The notes beneath the pieces were generated by a model. It saw only the letters and a list, made by a program, of their open reading frames with translations. It ran no database searches and was not told where the DNA came from. A DNA stretch of 64,000 nt from assembly GCF_002915575.1 (NCBI RefSeq), contig NZ_PQGD01000011.1, positions 1 to 64,000 on the forward strand, read 5' to 3'. Below, one piece after another: positions 54,157-63,046 of this stretch. The position numbers and the translations under genes are program-made. The number at the start of each line of letters is the position of its first letter. Position 1 is the stretch's first letter. The stretch comes from Superficieibacter electus. Its GTDB lineage: Bacteria; Pseudomonadota; Gammaproteobacteria; Enterobacterales; Enterobacteriaceae.

Positions 54157-55983
54157 TTACAGCGTGATAACCACCCGCTTACCGCTCACTGGATCGGTGA
54201 CAATCACCTGCTGATTGTCCATGCTCAGCATCGGTGTCTGTTCAAAGGTCTTATTGCCCTCACCACTCGCCGCCACCGCGCTGTAAAGCCAGCTCTCGCC
54301 GATCGGGATCTCACCGCGCAGCACCGGAATGGCGGCACATTCAGCAAACATCACGCTACTGTTTGGTGGCGTAATAATGCAGTCGCCCTGACGTCTTAGG
54401 GTGGAGGCAAGACAACGGATGGTGCTGGCACCGTTCGCCGCCTGAACCAGGCAGCCTCCTTCCGTGATCCGTGGTGCCGCTTTCATTACCGCAAATCCCC
54501 CTTCCACACTGCTCAGATGGCGGGCACTGTTGATACGATGCAGGCGCAGATGCCACTCCCCGCACGGAATCAGCCAGCTTTCGATGTGCACATCATGCCA
54601 GGGAGACCAGCGGGAGAAGATGAAGTCGTCATGTACCTGTACCGCCTCGCAGCCACGGCGGCCACGAAAATAGTCGTCATCTTCACTCAGCAGTAGCATG
54701 TTGTCGCAGGCAGCGTGTTTGATGCCATAACGCCCGCGTTCAATGGTGAAACCGAAGCGGCTGGAGTAAGCAAATTTGGTGTACTTCGCTTCGGTATTAA
54801 CGTAGTTATTCAGCTCCAGTTGCCCGGAAGTCAGCATCACGACATGTTGTGAATTCTCGTTATGCATCAGGATCTGCTGCGCGTGCGGGATCGCGCGGGT
54901 AGCCGCAAGCGGCGGCAGCGGCTTCTCCTTTGCCTGCCAGAAGGGATGTTCTGCGGGCAACGCAAGGATCAGAAACACTTTCAGCGCCCAGTATGGCGAG
55001 CCGGGCGAGTTGTAGTCTTCGCACATTGCCAGGTTGGGATATGCAAAACCCAGCGTCAGAATACCGTCGCGATCGAAAATCGGCTTTTCCAGCCACCAGC
55101 GCAGATGACGCAGAATTACGCCTTTGATTTCCCCCGGCGTCAGTACGTCCAGCCCGGCGAACGCCACCGCGCTCCAGAAAGCAACCATCGCAAAACGGTA
55201 AGTCAGGCTGCGACCAAACGGGACTGACGCGCCGTCTGCCGCCGACATATAGATAAAATCCCGGGCAAACAGGCATGAGCGCTCACGCAACCGGGCCGCA
55301 CGCTCAGGATCATCTTCCGCGTTCAGCGTGGCATAAATCAGGCCGTAAAAATGAAAGGCCATCGAGATATAGTAATCTTTTGGCCGTCCGGGGCCGTCGG
55401 AGTACCAGCCATCACCGAGATAATAGGCCTCCATCTGGTTAAAACGACGCTCGATGGCCTCACGATCCCACGGTAGCCCGGCGCGTTTAAAGCCCAGTTG
55501 CACCATGATGGCAAAATAGTTCCAGTTGCTGTCCGGCATTTCGGCATCGCTGATTTGATCCAGCCAGCGGTGCAGGTTATGCAGTTCGCGCTCGCTGAAC
55601 GCGTCGGTCAATTTATCCTGCAACAACGCCAGGCCCAGACCGTAGGCTGCCATCTCTACCAGCCGCTGATCGAAAGGCGCGGTCTCGCCCCAGTAGCCAG
55701 CGTGTTGTGGATCGGTGCCGAGCCTGATGGCATCCAGATATTTACCACTAAGCGGTACATCACCACCGCCTGCCAGCAACGGGAAAAGCCCCCACAGCGC
55801 ACGCGATAATCCTTCCATATTGGCGATTGCCACATCGTAATGTGCACAAGTATTACCTAACGGAAACTGCGCGCTCCCGGCGGGAAATTGCTTATCCAGC
55901 GCCTCCAGCATGGCCGTGAGAGCGGCGATAATATCGTCACGTGAAGACAATGATATTGATTTTTGTTCTGTTGCTGTAGCCAT
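54157..55983 (-). CDS. DUF2264 protein of the oligosaccharide locus
   Basis: The 608-residue cytoplasmic protein has the DUF2264 pattern: SRALWGLFPLLAGGG near 78, a helical toroid with DSNWNYFAIMVQLGFKRAGL near 155 and GWYSDGPGRPKDYYISMAFHFYG near 200, and a C-terminal beta region. Such folds resemble polysaccharide lyases and GH88-type toroids, and the neighbours suggest action on the same uronic-acid oligosaccharide. No catalytic residues are assigned. It is the first gene of the minus-strand operon and divergent from the AraC regulator. Confidence 0.8.
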   Translation of the reverse strand: MATATEQKSISLSSRDDIIAALTAMLEALDKQFPAGSAQFPLGNTCAHYDVAIANMEGLSRALWGLFPLLAGGGDVPLSGKYLDAIRLGTDPQHAGYWGETAPFDQRLVEMAAYGLGLALLQDKLTDAFSERELHNLHRWLDQISDAEMPDSNWNYFAIMVQLGFKRAGLPWDREAIERRFNQMEAYYLGDGWYSDGPGRPKDYYISMAFHFYGLIYATLNAEDDPERAARLRERSCLFARDFIYMSAADGASVPFGRSLTYRFAMVAFWSAVAFAGLDVLTPGEIKGVILRHLRWWLEKPIFDRDGILTLGFAYPNLAMCEDYNSPGSPYWALKVFLILALPAEHPFWQAKEKPLPPLAATRAIPHAQQILMHNENSQHVVMLTSGQLELNNYVNTEAKYTKFAYSSRFGFTIERGRYGIKHAACDNMLLLSEDDDYFRGRRGCEAVQVHDDFIFSRWSPWHDVHIESWLIPCGEWHLRLHRINSARHLSSVEGGFAVMKAAPRITEGGCLVQAANGASTIRCLASTLRRQGDCIITPPNSSVMFAECAAIPVLRGEIPIGESWLYSAVAASGEGNKTFEQTPMLSMDNQQVIVTDPVSGKRVVITL

Positions 55984-56038
55984 CAGTTTATCCTCCCCGA
56001 AAGTGGCTAAAGCATAGAGAACCGCGACTGCTCAGAAA

Positions 56039-56054
56039 TGTTACCCGCGTCACA
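56039..56054. promoter_or_regulatory. CRP-like site between DUF2264 and araC-type genes
   Basis: TGTTA-cccgcg-TCACA matches the CRP consensus at nine of ten positions, 56 bp upstream of the DUF2264 start and 93 bp upstream of the regulator. It suggests catabolite control of the divergent locus. Confidence 0.6.
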
Positions 56055-56146
56055 ACTGAACACTTTAACTGAACCCGCTATTGAGAAAATTTAAAATAGT
56101 GGTTTATTTATGAATTTCCCTCCGGAAAAATTTAATTAGGTTGCAC

Positions 56147-56995
56147 ATGGCCGAGAACTGGAATGCTGAGCGTCTGGAACCTATTGCCCTGAAAGATACC
56201 ATTGTGTCTTTCAGTCGGCTTTTCGCCAATACAGTACGCTATCACCACTGGCATCAGTGTCTGGAAGTCCTGTATGTGGAAGAGGGTTATGGGGTGGTGA
56301 TGGTTAATAATCGCCAGTACACCATGCGTCCCGGCAGGATGTTTTTCTTTCCCCCTTTTACGCTGCATAAAGTGATGGTGGATGAAAAAGTACAGAACAG
56401 TTATCGCCGCACTATTATCCATGTCGATCAGCATGCAGTCGCCAAAACGCTGCGCGATTTTCCGCAAAATCAGAGTTGTTTGCTGGCGCTTTCTACACGC
56501 GGTGGCCCGGCATTTGTCGCCGATCTAAGCGAAATGCACTCACATATTGATGCCCTTTTTAGCCGCTACGCACGTCTGGCAGCACAGACAGCACTTACCA
56601 CAGAAAGTGTCGCCTGCCTGTTGATAATGTTGTTCAGCATGCTACCTGCAGACCGGGAAAAAATGCCGGAAAATCAGCGGGGGATCGCCAGCGAGGTGAT
56701 GTTCTGGCTGGAAGAAAACTACCGTTTTAAGTTCAGTCTGACGCAGTTAGCAGGGGATCTACAAAAATCACGTAGCTACGTTTCTCGTCGCTTCCATCTG
56801 GAAACGGGTGAGAATATCCATGATTATCTGAATACCATCCGCCTGCGCAAAGCTTGCGAGATGCTGTTACACAGCGAATTAAGCATTGGCGACATTGCCA
56901 GTCAGGTTGGATTTTCCGATGTAACGTGGTTTATTACTTCCTTTAAAAAAGGTATCGGAGAGACCCCTCTGCAGTATCGCAAAAATCACCGGTGA
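56147..56995 (+). CDS. AraC-family regulator of the oligosaccharide locus
   Basis: The product of 282 residues has an N-terminal cupin-type ligand domain (HHWHQCLEVLYVEEGYGVVMV near 35) and a C-terminal pair of helix-turn-helix motifs (FSLTQLAGDLQKSRSYVSRRF near 205 and SIGDIASQVGFSDVTWFITSFKK near 250). It is divergent from DUF2264 and is the obvious activator of that gene and the permease-GH88 pair. ATG 56147 follows an AGG; a TTG at 56141 is also in frame. Confidence 0.9.
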   Translation: MAENWNAERLEPIALKDTIVSFSRLFANTVRYHHWHQCLEVLYVEEGYGVVMVNNRQYTMRPGRMFFFPPFTLHKVMVDEKVQNSYRRTIIHVDQHAVAKTLRDFPQNQSCLLALSTRGGPAFVADLSEMHSHIDALFSRYARLAAQTALTTESVACLLIMLFSMLPADREKMPENQRGIASEVMFWLEENYRFKFSLTQLAGDLQKSRSYVSRRFHLETGENIHDYLNTIRLRKACEMLLHSELSIGDIASQVGFSDVTWFITSFKKGIGETPLQYRKNHR

Positions 56996-57219
56996 GAGCT
57001 GGCCAGCAACGATGAAAAGGAAAAAAATAAAATACACAAAGTAAATATTTAACGACCAATACATTCACCATATGAATATTTATAAATCTTAATGAAACAC
57101 TTTCATACAAAATAACAATACCCAACATTCAACGTTATTTATTTTCGTCAAAAAAAACCCTGTCACATTGTGTATTATCAGCGCCCCTCATTGGTATATT
57201 TGAGAGCTGTAATACCCCT

Positions 57220-57813
57220 ATGAATGCAGAATCTCCTGACACGCTGTTCTACCATGGCACACCAGTTTCGTCCTCGTGGGAACTAACTGGTTTATTATTG
57301 CGCGATTTTTTCTATGCTGCCGATACTGCGGCGTTGTCGCAAAGCCTCACTGCCATGAGTAACTATTTCATTCAGGAACAGCACGTTACCATCAAAGAAG
57401 TAAACTGGCGCGAGGTTGAGTATGACTTCAACCGCCTGTTTGTGGGGCCTCAGGCCGTGCTGGCCGCCCCATATTCATCCGTCTACCTGGATGCCGAAAC
57501 CTTATTAATGGGGAAAAGTACGCAGCAGGTAAAAGAACTTTATCAGGCGCTTGGGATCATTATTGCAAATGAGAATCAAACGCCCGAAGATCATATTTCC
57601 TATGAGATCGAAGCCTGTCTTCTGTTGGTAAAAAATAATACAGCTAACGCCCATCACGATGCACTTTGCTGGTTTATTTCTGAACACCTGGCGTTATGGT
57701 TGCCTCAGTTTGTCGAAAAAATAATAAACAATGCAGTAACACCCTCTATTAAAGCCGCTGCAATGCTGCTGACCAATTGGTTTGGTGAATTAAAATCGAG
57801 AGTATTATTATGA
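57220..57813 (+). CDS. TorD-family molybdoenzyme maturation chaperone
   Basis: The 197-residue helical protein has TorD/DmsD features, including WREVEYDFNRLFVGPQAVLAAPYSSVYLD near 65-90 (the YxxLFxGP segment) and HHDALCWFISEHLALWLP near 150. Such chaperones bind the Tat signal of a molybdoenzyme until the cofactor is inserted. The next gene begins within its stop codon (ATGA), and encodes a Tat-signal molybdoprotein, its probable client. Confidence 0.88.
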   Translation: MNAESPDTLFYHGTPVSSSWELTGLLLRDFFYAADTAALSQSLTAMSNYFIQEQHVTIKEVNWREVEYDFNRLFVGPQAVLAAPYSSVYLDAETLLMGKSTQQVKELYQALGIIIANENQTPEDHISYEIEACLLLVKNNTANAHHDALCWFISEHLALWLPQFVEKIINNAVTPSIKAAAMLLTNWFGELKSRVLL

Positions 57814-60092
57814 GCAATGATTCCGGACGTCTTAATCGACGTACCTTTTTAAAAGGACTCGCCACCTTAGGCGCGGCGTCTGCCCTGCCAGGCGGATTAT
57901 TAACCTCACGCTGTGCGTTAGCGCAGCCACCTATTCCCTTTAATCCTGATACCTACAAAATTTTTCGTAACGCCTGCCCGCGTAACTGCTACGACACCTG
58001 TAGCCTGAAAACCTGGGTGAAAGATGGGGTCATTACCTATGTCGAAGGTGCGAAAGAGTCCACTTATACCCATGGTATGCCCTGCGTGAAGGGACTAAGC
58101 TACCCGCGTCGCGTTTACAGCCCGGACCGCATCAAATATCCGATGATCCAGGACGTACGCGGCAGCGGCAACTGGCGTCGCATTTCGTGGGATGAGGCCA
58201 TGGACCGCATCGCGCGCAAGATGCTGGAAATTAAGAAAAAAGATGGCTCCATGCTCGGGCTGGCAATGACCAAATACTCCGGCAAGTTCGGCGTGCTGAA
58301 CTATGCCGTTGAAGGGATGATGTCCTCCCTCGGCTATACCACCCGCTTTGCCGGTACGCCATGCTGGCCTGCCGGTATTGACGCCCAGAACTACGACATG
58401 GGCGATATGTGGTGTAACGACCCGGAAGATATGGTGAAGGCAAAGTACATCATCATCTGGGGCGGCAACCCGGCGTGGTGCTCAATGCACTCCATGAAGT
58501 ACATCTATCAGGCGCGCGAAAAAGGCGCGAAGATTGTAGTAATCGACCCGCTGCTGTCGCAGACCGCCGCCAAAGCGGACCTTTACCTGCGCGTGCGCCC
58601 GGGCTCTGATGGCGCGCTGGCGCTGGGTATGGCGCGGCATCTTGTCGATAAGGGCCTGGTCAATCGGGATTTCGTTGATAACTACTCCCACGGCTATCCG
58701 GAGTTTGAAGCCTATCTGCGCAACAACATTACCGTCGAATGGGCGGCTGAAATTTGCGGCCTGTCAGCTGACGTCATCCGCACCCTTGCCGAAGAGTTTA
58801 CCGCCGTAAATCCGGCCACCGTATGGATTGGCTACGGCATGCAGCGCCACGTCAACGGCGGGGCCAACGTCCGCGCTATCGACGCCTTTGTTGCCATGAC
58901 CGGCAATATCGGCGTGGAGGGCGGCGGCGCGCGTTACGGTCATCTGCACACCTGGGGCTTTAACTATAACGCCATGATGCAAAAGCCACCGGCAGGCTCA
59001 ATTGGCTTTGTGGGTGCGAAAGGCGCAACCAGCGAGTTTGGCGGCAGCGCTGAAGGCGGCGCAGCGGCGCAGTATTCCGATCGTTCGCTGAACATCAACC
59101 AGACCGCGCAAAGCATTCTCGACGCTAATGATCCGCCGATCCGCATGCTGTGGGTGGCCTGTAAGAACCCGTTCTCGCAGGATTTCGACCGCAGCAAGAT
59201 GGAAGAAGCGTTCGCCAAACTGGAAATGGTGGTGTGCGCCGAGCAATTCTTCAATGAAACGGTCCAGCATGCGGATATCGTCTTGCCGGTCACCACCGCC
59301 TTTGAAGAGTGGAACGTTGACGCCTCCTACTGGCACTACTGGCTGTCGATCAACCAGCCCGCCATTAAGCCGATGTACGAAGCAAAATGTGATCTGGAAA
59401 TCGCTACCCTGCTGTCACGCACCATCAATAAGCTGGAACCGGGTTCCTGCACCTTCCCGCAGGAGTTCGATCACAAACGCTGGCTGGATCTCGAGTTCAA
59501 CGACGGAATGGCGAAGATGTTCGGTATTTCCTCATGGGACGATCTGCTGGACGGCCCGAAAAAAGCCATTATGCCCAGCACCGCCGCCTGGTATGACCGC
59601 AAGTTCAAAACTCCGTCGGGAAAATACGAATTTAAATCCGAACTGTGCGAGAAAAACGGCCATACCGCATTGCCGGAGTATAAACCGGAGGCACAAAGCA
59701 GCCTGCCGTTCCATCTGTTTACGCCACACGTTCAGTTCGGGCTGCACTCGCAGTTCATCAACCTCGACTGGATGCAGGTGTTCTATCCGGAACCTTTCGT
59801 CTACATGCACCCGGCGTCAGCGAAGAAAAAACAGATTGCCGAAGGCGACCTGGTCAAAGTCTTTAACGACACCGGTGACGTCGAACTGCGCGTTAAGGTC
59901 ACCACCAACGTGCCGGAAGATTTCCTCGTGATGTACGAGGCCTGGTTCCCGAAACGCAAATATAACGTGCAGAACGTGGTGGCTGACACCCCTGCCGATA
60001 TGGGTCTGATGAAAACCGGCGCACCAGGAGCCGCCATTCACAGCCAGTTTGCTGACATCGTGTTGATCCGTAAGGGAGAGTCTGCCGCATGA
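57810..60092 (+). CDS. Tat-exported DMSO-reductase-family molybdopterin oxidoreductase
   Basis: The 760-residue catalytic subunit begins with a twin-arginine signal (LNRRTFLKGLATLGAA). It has a 4Fe-4S site RNACPRNCYDTCSLK with a fourth cysteine in MPCVKG, and GTPCWPAGIDAQNYDMG near 185, where the cysteine or a neighbour may bind molybdenum. The C-terminal molydop-binding domain holds HPASAKKKQIAEGDLVKVFND. It resembles DmsA-like S- or N-oxide reductases or related enzymes; substrate cannot be told. It is coupled to the ferredoxin subunit by an ATGA overlap. Confidence 0.88.
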   Translation: MSNDSGRLNRRTFLKGLATLGAASALPGGLLTSRCALAQPPIPFNPDTYKIFRNACPRNCYDTCSLKTWVKDGVITYVEGAKESTYTHGMPCVKGLSYPRRVYSPDRIKYPMIQDVRGSGNWRRISWDEAMDRIARKMLEIKKKDGSMLGLAMTKYSGKFGVLNYAVEGMMSSLGYTTRFAGTPCWPAGIDAQNYDMGDMWCNDPEDMVKAKYIIIWGGNPAWCSMHSMKYIYQAREKGAKIVVIDPLLSQTAAKADLYLRVRPGSDGALALGMARHLVDKGLVNRDFVDNYSHGYPEFEAYLRNNITVEWAAEICGLSADVIRTLAEEFTAVNPATVWIGYGMQRHVNGGANVRAIDAFVAMTGNIGVEGGGARYGHLHTWGFNYNAMMQKPPAGSIGFVGAKGATSEFGGSAEGGAAAQYSDRSLNINQTAQSILDANDPPIRMLWVACKNPFSQDFDRSKMEEAFAKLEMVVCAEQFFNETVQHADIVLPVTTAFEEWNVDASYWHYWLSINQPAIKPMYEAKCDLEIATLLSRTINKLEPGSCTFPQEFDHKRWLDLEFNDGMAKMFGISSWDDLLDGPKKAIMPSTAAWYDRKFKTPSGKYEFKSELCEKNGHTALPEYKPEAQSSLPFHLFTPHVQFGLHSQFINLDWMQVFYPEPFVYMHPASAKKKQIAEGDLVKVFNDTGDVELRVKVTTNVPEDFLVMYEAWFPKRKYNVQNVVADTPADMGLMKTGAPGAAIHSQFADIVLIRKGESAA

Positions 60093-60646
60093 GACGCGCA
60101 TTTTTAGTTAATAGTGATAAATGTATTGGCTGCCGTGGCTGTGCGATGGCGTGCAAGAGTTTTAACCATCTGGAGCCGGAGCGTTTCTGGCGCTACGTCT
60201 ATCCGCTGGATAAAGCCATTTTCCCGCACGAAGAACGGGCGTTTTATTCGCTTGCCTGTAACCACTGCGAAAACCCGGCCTGCGTAGAAGCCTGCCCGGT
60301 CGGTGCCTATCATCGCCGCGAAGACGGCATTGTGGTGCATAACCAGGAGCTGTGCATTGGCTGTAAAAACTGTATTCGTAGCTGCCCCTACGGCGCGCCG
60401 CGCTTCAACGAAGAGCTGAAGAAAAGTGAAAAATGCAGTATGTGCTACGAACGTCAGGATATCGGCATGAATCCGGCCTGCGTCGATGCCTGCCCGGTGG
60501 GCGCACTGACCATTATCGATCTGGAGAGTAACGACCTGCCGACCAACGCGGTGCAGTATCCGCCAGGCTACCCACAGATGCCGAAGCTGAACCCAGGAAC
60601 GCGCTTTATTCTGGCGCACGAGCCAAAACAGCCGGGAGATAAATAA
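60089..60646 (+). CDS. Four-cluster ferredoxin subunit (DmsB-like)
   Basis: The 185-residue electron-transfer subunit has four cysteine groups for 4Fe-4S clusters: CIGCRGCAMACKSFN, CNHCENPACVEACP, CIGCKNCIRSCPYG and CSMCYERQDIGMNPACVDACP. It has no signal peptide and would be exported with the catalytic subunit through Tat, linking it to the membrane anchor. Its stop overlaps the anchor start (TAATG). Confidence 0.93.
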   Translation: MRRAFLVNSDKCIGCRGCAMACKSFNHLEPERFWRYVYPLDKAIFPHEERAFYSLACNHCENPACVEACPVGAYHRREDGIVVHNQELCIGCKNCIRSCPYGAPRFNEELKKSEKCSMCYERQDIGMNPACVDACPVGALTIIDLESNDLPTNAVQYPPGYPQMPKLNPGTRFILAHEPKQPGDK

Positions 60647-61413
60647 TGGAAAAATACGAATTACCGCTGGTTATCTTTACCGTCTTAAGCCAGACCTCGG
60701 TGGGTATGGCGCTGGTGCTGACCTGGCGTACCTTTAAGGGCGAGATCGAGGGCAGCCGTATTTACTGGCTGATTACCGGTCTGGTACTGGGTGTGGCATC
60801 TATTGCGGCGGTGCTGCACCTGGCGCACCCGCTGTTTGCCTATAACGCGCTGCGTAACCTGCAACACGCGTGGCTGAGCCGGGAGATCCTCGGCGCGACG
60901 CTGTACGGCGCGGCGATCGGCATTACCTTCCTGGCGAAAGGGCATAAAATCCCCGCCCTGATTGCCTCGCTGCTGGGCGTAGCATTAGTGGCGGTTCAGG
61001 GGATGACCTACGCCGCTCCCGCCATGATGGCTATCGCTAACGGAATGACGATGCTGTTCTTCTTCCTCACCGTCTGGGTGATGGGCTGCGCCGCCATTCC
61101 GCTGCTGCGTATTAACCCGCTGGTACCGGCGCTGCGTCAGGGCATCCTGATGTTCATGGTGGCAATGATTGCCGCGCCGTTAGTCTGGACCAGCGGTGGC
61201 ACTGTTATGAAAATGACTGCCAGCACCTGGCTGACCTCGCCGCTCTATCTGGCAAGCCTGGTCTGTTTTATCGCAGCGTTCATCATGACGCGCAAAAACG
61301 CCGTCATGCCGAAAGCCACTCTGCTACTGACGCTGGCCGCCGTGCTTCTCAGCCGGTTGACCTTCTTTGGCGATACGGTGAGTTCGATCGTTAATCTTGG
61401 TCATCTGTATTAA
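60646..61413 (+). CDS. DmsC-like quinol-oxidising membrane anchor
   Basis: The 255-residue protein has about eight hydrophobic helices and begins with the DmsC-type EKYELPLVIFTVLSQTSVGMALVL; LHLAHPLFAYNALRNLQHAWLSRE near 60-85 is the family quinol-site region. It passes electrons from menaquinol to the ferredoxin subunit. It completes a DmsABC-like complex with the preceding two genes. Confidence 0.9.
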   Translation: MEKYELPLVIFTVLSQTSVGMALVLTWRTFKGEIEGSRIYWLITGLVLGVASIAAVLHLAHPLFAYNALRNLQHAWLSREILGATLYGAAIGITFLAKGHKIPALIASLLGVALVAVQGMTYAAPAMMAIANGMTMLFFFLTVWVMGCAAIPLLRINPLVPALRQGILMFMVAMIAAPLVWTSGGTVMKMTASTWLTSPLYLASLVCFIAAFIMTRKNAVMPKATLLLTLAAVLLSRLTFFGDTVSSIVNLGHLY

Positions 61414-61437
61414 TTAAACGCGGCATAAAACCTCGCT

Positions 61438-61460
61438 CCCCGCTGCGGCCGGGGGCGGGG
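61438..61460 (+). terminator. GC-rich hairpin after the anchor gene
   Basis: CCCCGC (61438-61443) pairs with GCGGGG (61455-61460) about 25 bases after the anchor stop and 34 bases before the hypA-like gene. No T run follows, so it may only reduce readthrough or stabilise the upstream mRNA. Confidence 0.35.
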
Positions 61461-61493
61461 ACTGACTAACTCCATTTCTGCGGAATACGGCCT

Positions 61494-61835
61494 ATGCATG
61501 AGCTGACACTGGCGCTCAATATTGTTCAGATCCTCGAAGAACAGGCGGTAAGCCGAAAGTTTAACCGGGTGAAGCAGGTCTGGCTGGAGATGGGGACGCA
61601 AAGCTGCGTGGAGGAAAGCGCATTACGCTTTGGCCTCACGTCGGCAACCCGCAACACGCTGGCAGAAGACGCGCAATTTCATATTGTGCAAACGCCAACG
61701 CGCGGCTGGTGCCATAGCTGCTGTCAGGTATTCGAAACTCGCCAGCCAACGGCGGGTTGCCCGCTGTGCCACTCCGTGCAAATTCAGCATGAACAGGCCG
61801 ACGCACTGCGTATTCGCGAGCTGGAAGTTGAATAA
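61494..61835 (+). CDS. HypA/HybF-type hydrogenase nickel chaperone
   Basis: The 113-residue protein begins MHELTLALNIV, where Met1-His2-Glu3 binds nickel, and has a zinc site formed by CHSC and CPLC near 73 and 92. It delivers nickel to the large subunit of a hydrogenase. In K-12 hybF lies late in the hyb operon; here the gene precedes hybO. Whether a second copy follows hybE beyond the window cannot be seen. Confidence 0.93.
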   Translation: MHELTLALNIVQILEEQAVSRKFNRVKQVWLEMGTQSCVEESALRFGLTSATRNTLAEDAQFHIVQTPTRGWCHSCCQVFETRQPTAGCPLCHSVQIQHEQADALRIRELEVE

Positions 61836-61915
61836 CCCGGACGCCGTTCGTCATTTATCGCCGTATTAATCAGCAAAGACATTCAAACCATTAAGAGTAT
61901 CCTGGAAACTAAACC

Positions 61916-63046
61916 ATGAGTGAACGAGAGAATACGCTCTTTAATGAGGGCGTAAGCCGTCGTAGTTTTATTACGCTCTGTACCGCGCTGGCGGCCTCGC
62001 TGGGGTTAAGCGGTAAGGCCTCCGCGCAGATTGCCGGAGCGCTGACCTCCCCTTCCCGTCCGCCGGTGATCTGGATTGGCGCGCAGGAGTGCACGGGCTG
62101 CACCGAGTCACTGCTGCGGGCAACGCATCCGACCGTCGAGAATCTGGTGCTTGACGTTATCTCGCTGGAATACCACGAAGTGCTTTCCGCCGCCTTTGGC
62201 CAGCAGGCAGAAGAGAACAAACATAACGCCATCGAACGCTACAAAGGTCAGTATGTGCTGGTGGTTGACGGATCTATTCCGTTAAAAGATGGCGGTATCT
62301 ACTGCATGGTTGCTGGCAAACCAATCGCTGAACATATTCGCGAGGTCGCCGCGAATGCCAGCCACGTGATTGCCATTGGCTCCTGCGCCGCGTGGGGCGG
62401 TGTACCGGCCTCCGGCTGTAACCCGACCGGCGCGGTCTCGCTCCAGGACGTGATCCCGGATATTCCGGTGATCAACATTCCGGGCTGCCCGCCGAATCCG
62501 CATAACTTTCTCGCGACCGTCGCGCACCTCATCACCTTTAACCGTGCGCCAAAACTGGACGATAAACGCCGCCCCGCGTTTGCTTACGGTCGGCTAATCC
62601 ACGAAAACTGCGAACGTCGTCCGCATTTTGACGCCGGACGCTTTGCCAGAGAGTTTGGTGACGAAGGCCATCGTCAGGGCTGGTGTCTGTACCATCTGGG
62701 CTGTAAAGGGCCGGAGACTTACGGCAACTGCTCCACGCTGGAGTTCTGCGACGTTGGCGGCGGCATCTGGCCGGTGGGGATCGGGCATCCGTGCTACGGC
62801 TGCAACGAAAAAAATATCGGCTTCACCAAAGGTATCGCTCAACTGGCGAATGTCAGCCAGCCGACGCCGCGTGCGGAAGTGCCGGATGTCCGGCGTACCG
62901 AAGGTGGTGCCGTTTCCCTGAGCGCTATCGGACTGCTGGGCGCGGTCGTTGGCGCGATCGGCGGCGTTAGCGTGATGGCAGTCAAGCAACTGGGGCAACC
63001 GCAGGCGACGGATAAAAAAGACGTGAAGACGGAGGAGCGGGCTTGA
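61916..63046 (+). CDS. hybO: Hydrogenase-2 small subunit
   Basis: The 376-residue protein has a twin-arginine signal ([18 protein letters not shown]), the NiFe-hydrogenase small-subunit cluster sites EGCTGC-type ([11 protein letters not shown]), [24 protein letters not shown] and a C-terminal membrane helix ([20 protein letters not shown]). It forms the H2-oxidising, menaquinone-reducing hydrogenase-2 with HybC. Length is close to E. coli HybO (372). Its stop overlaps the hybA start. Confidence 0.96.
   Translation: MSERENTLFNEGVSRRSFITLCTALAASLGLSGKASAQIAGALTSPSRPPVIWIGAQECTGCTESLLRATHPTVENLVLDVISLEYHEVLSAAFGQQAEENKHNAIERYKGQYVLVVDGSIPLKDGGIYCMVAGKPIAEHIREVAANASHVIAIGSCAAWGGVPASGCNPTGAVSLQDVIPDIPVINIPGCPPNPHNFLATVAHLITFNRAPKLDDKRRPAFAYGRLIHENCERRPHFDAGRFAREFGDEGHRQGWCLYHLGCKGPETYGNCSTLEFCDVGGGIWPVGIGHPCYGCNEKNIGFTKGIAQLANVSQPTPRAEVPDVRRTEGGAVSLSAIGLLGAVVGAIGGVSVMAVKQLGQPQATDKKDVKTEERA

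Noticed and set aside
57168-57181. TTGTG-tatt-ATCAG as an FNR box upstream of the TorD-like gene
   Set aside because: Only seven of ten consensus positions match and the spacing to a plausible -10 and to the start codon is wrong for FNR activation.
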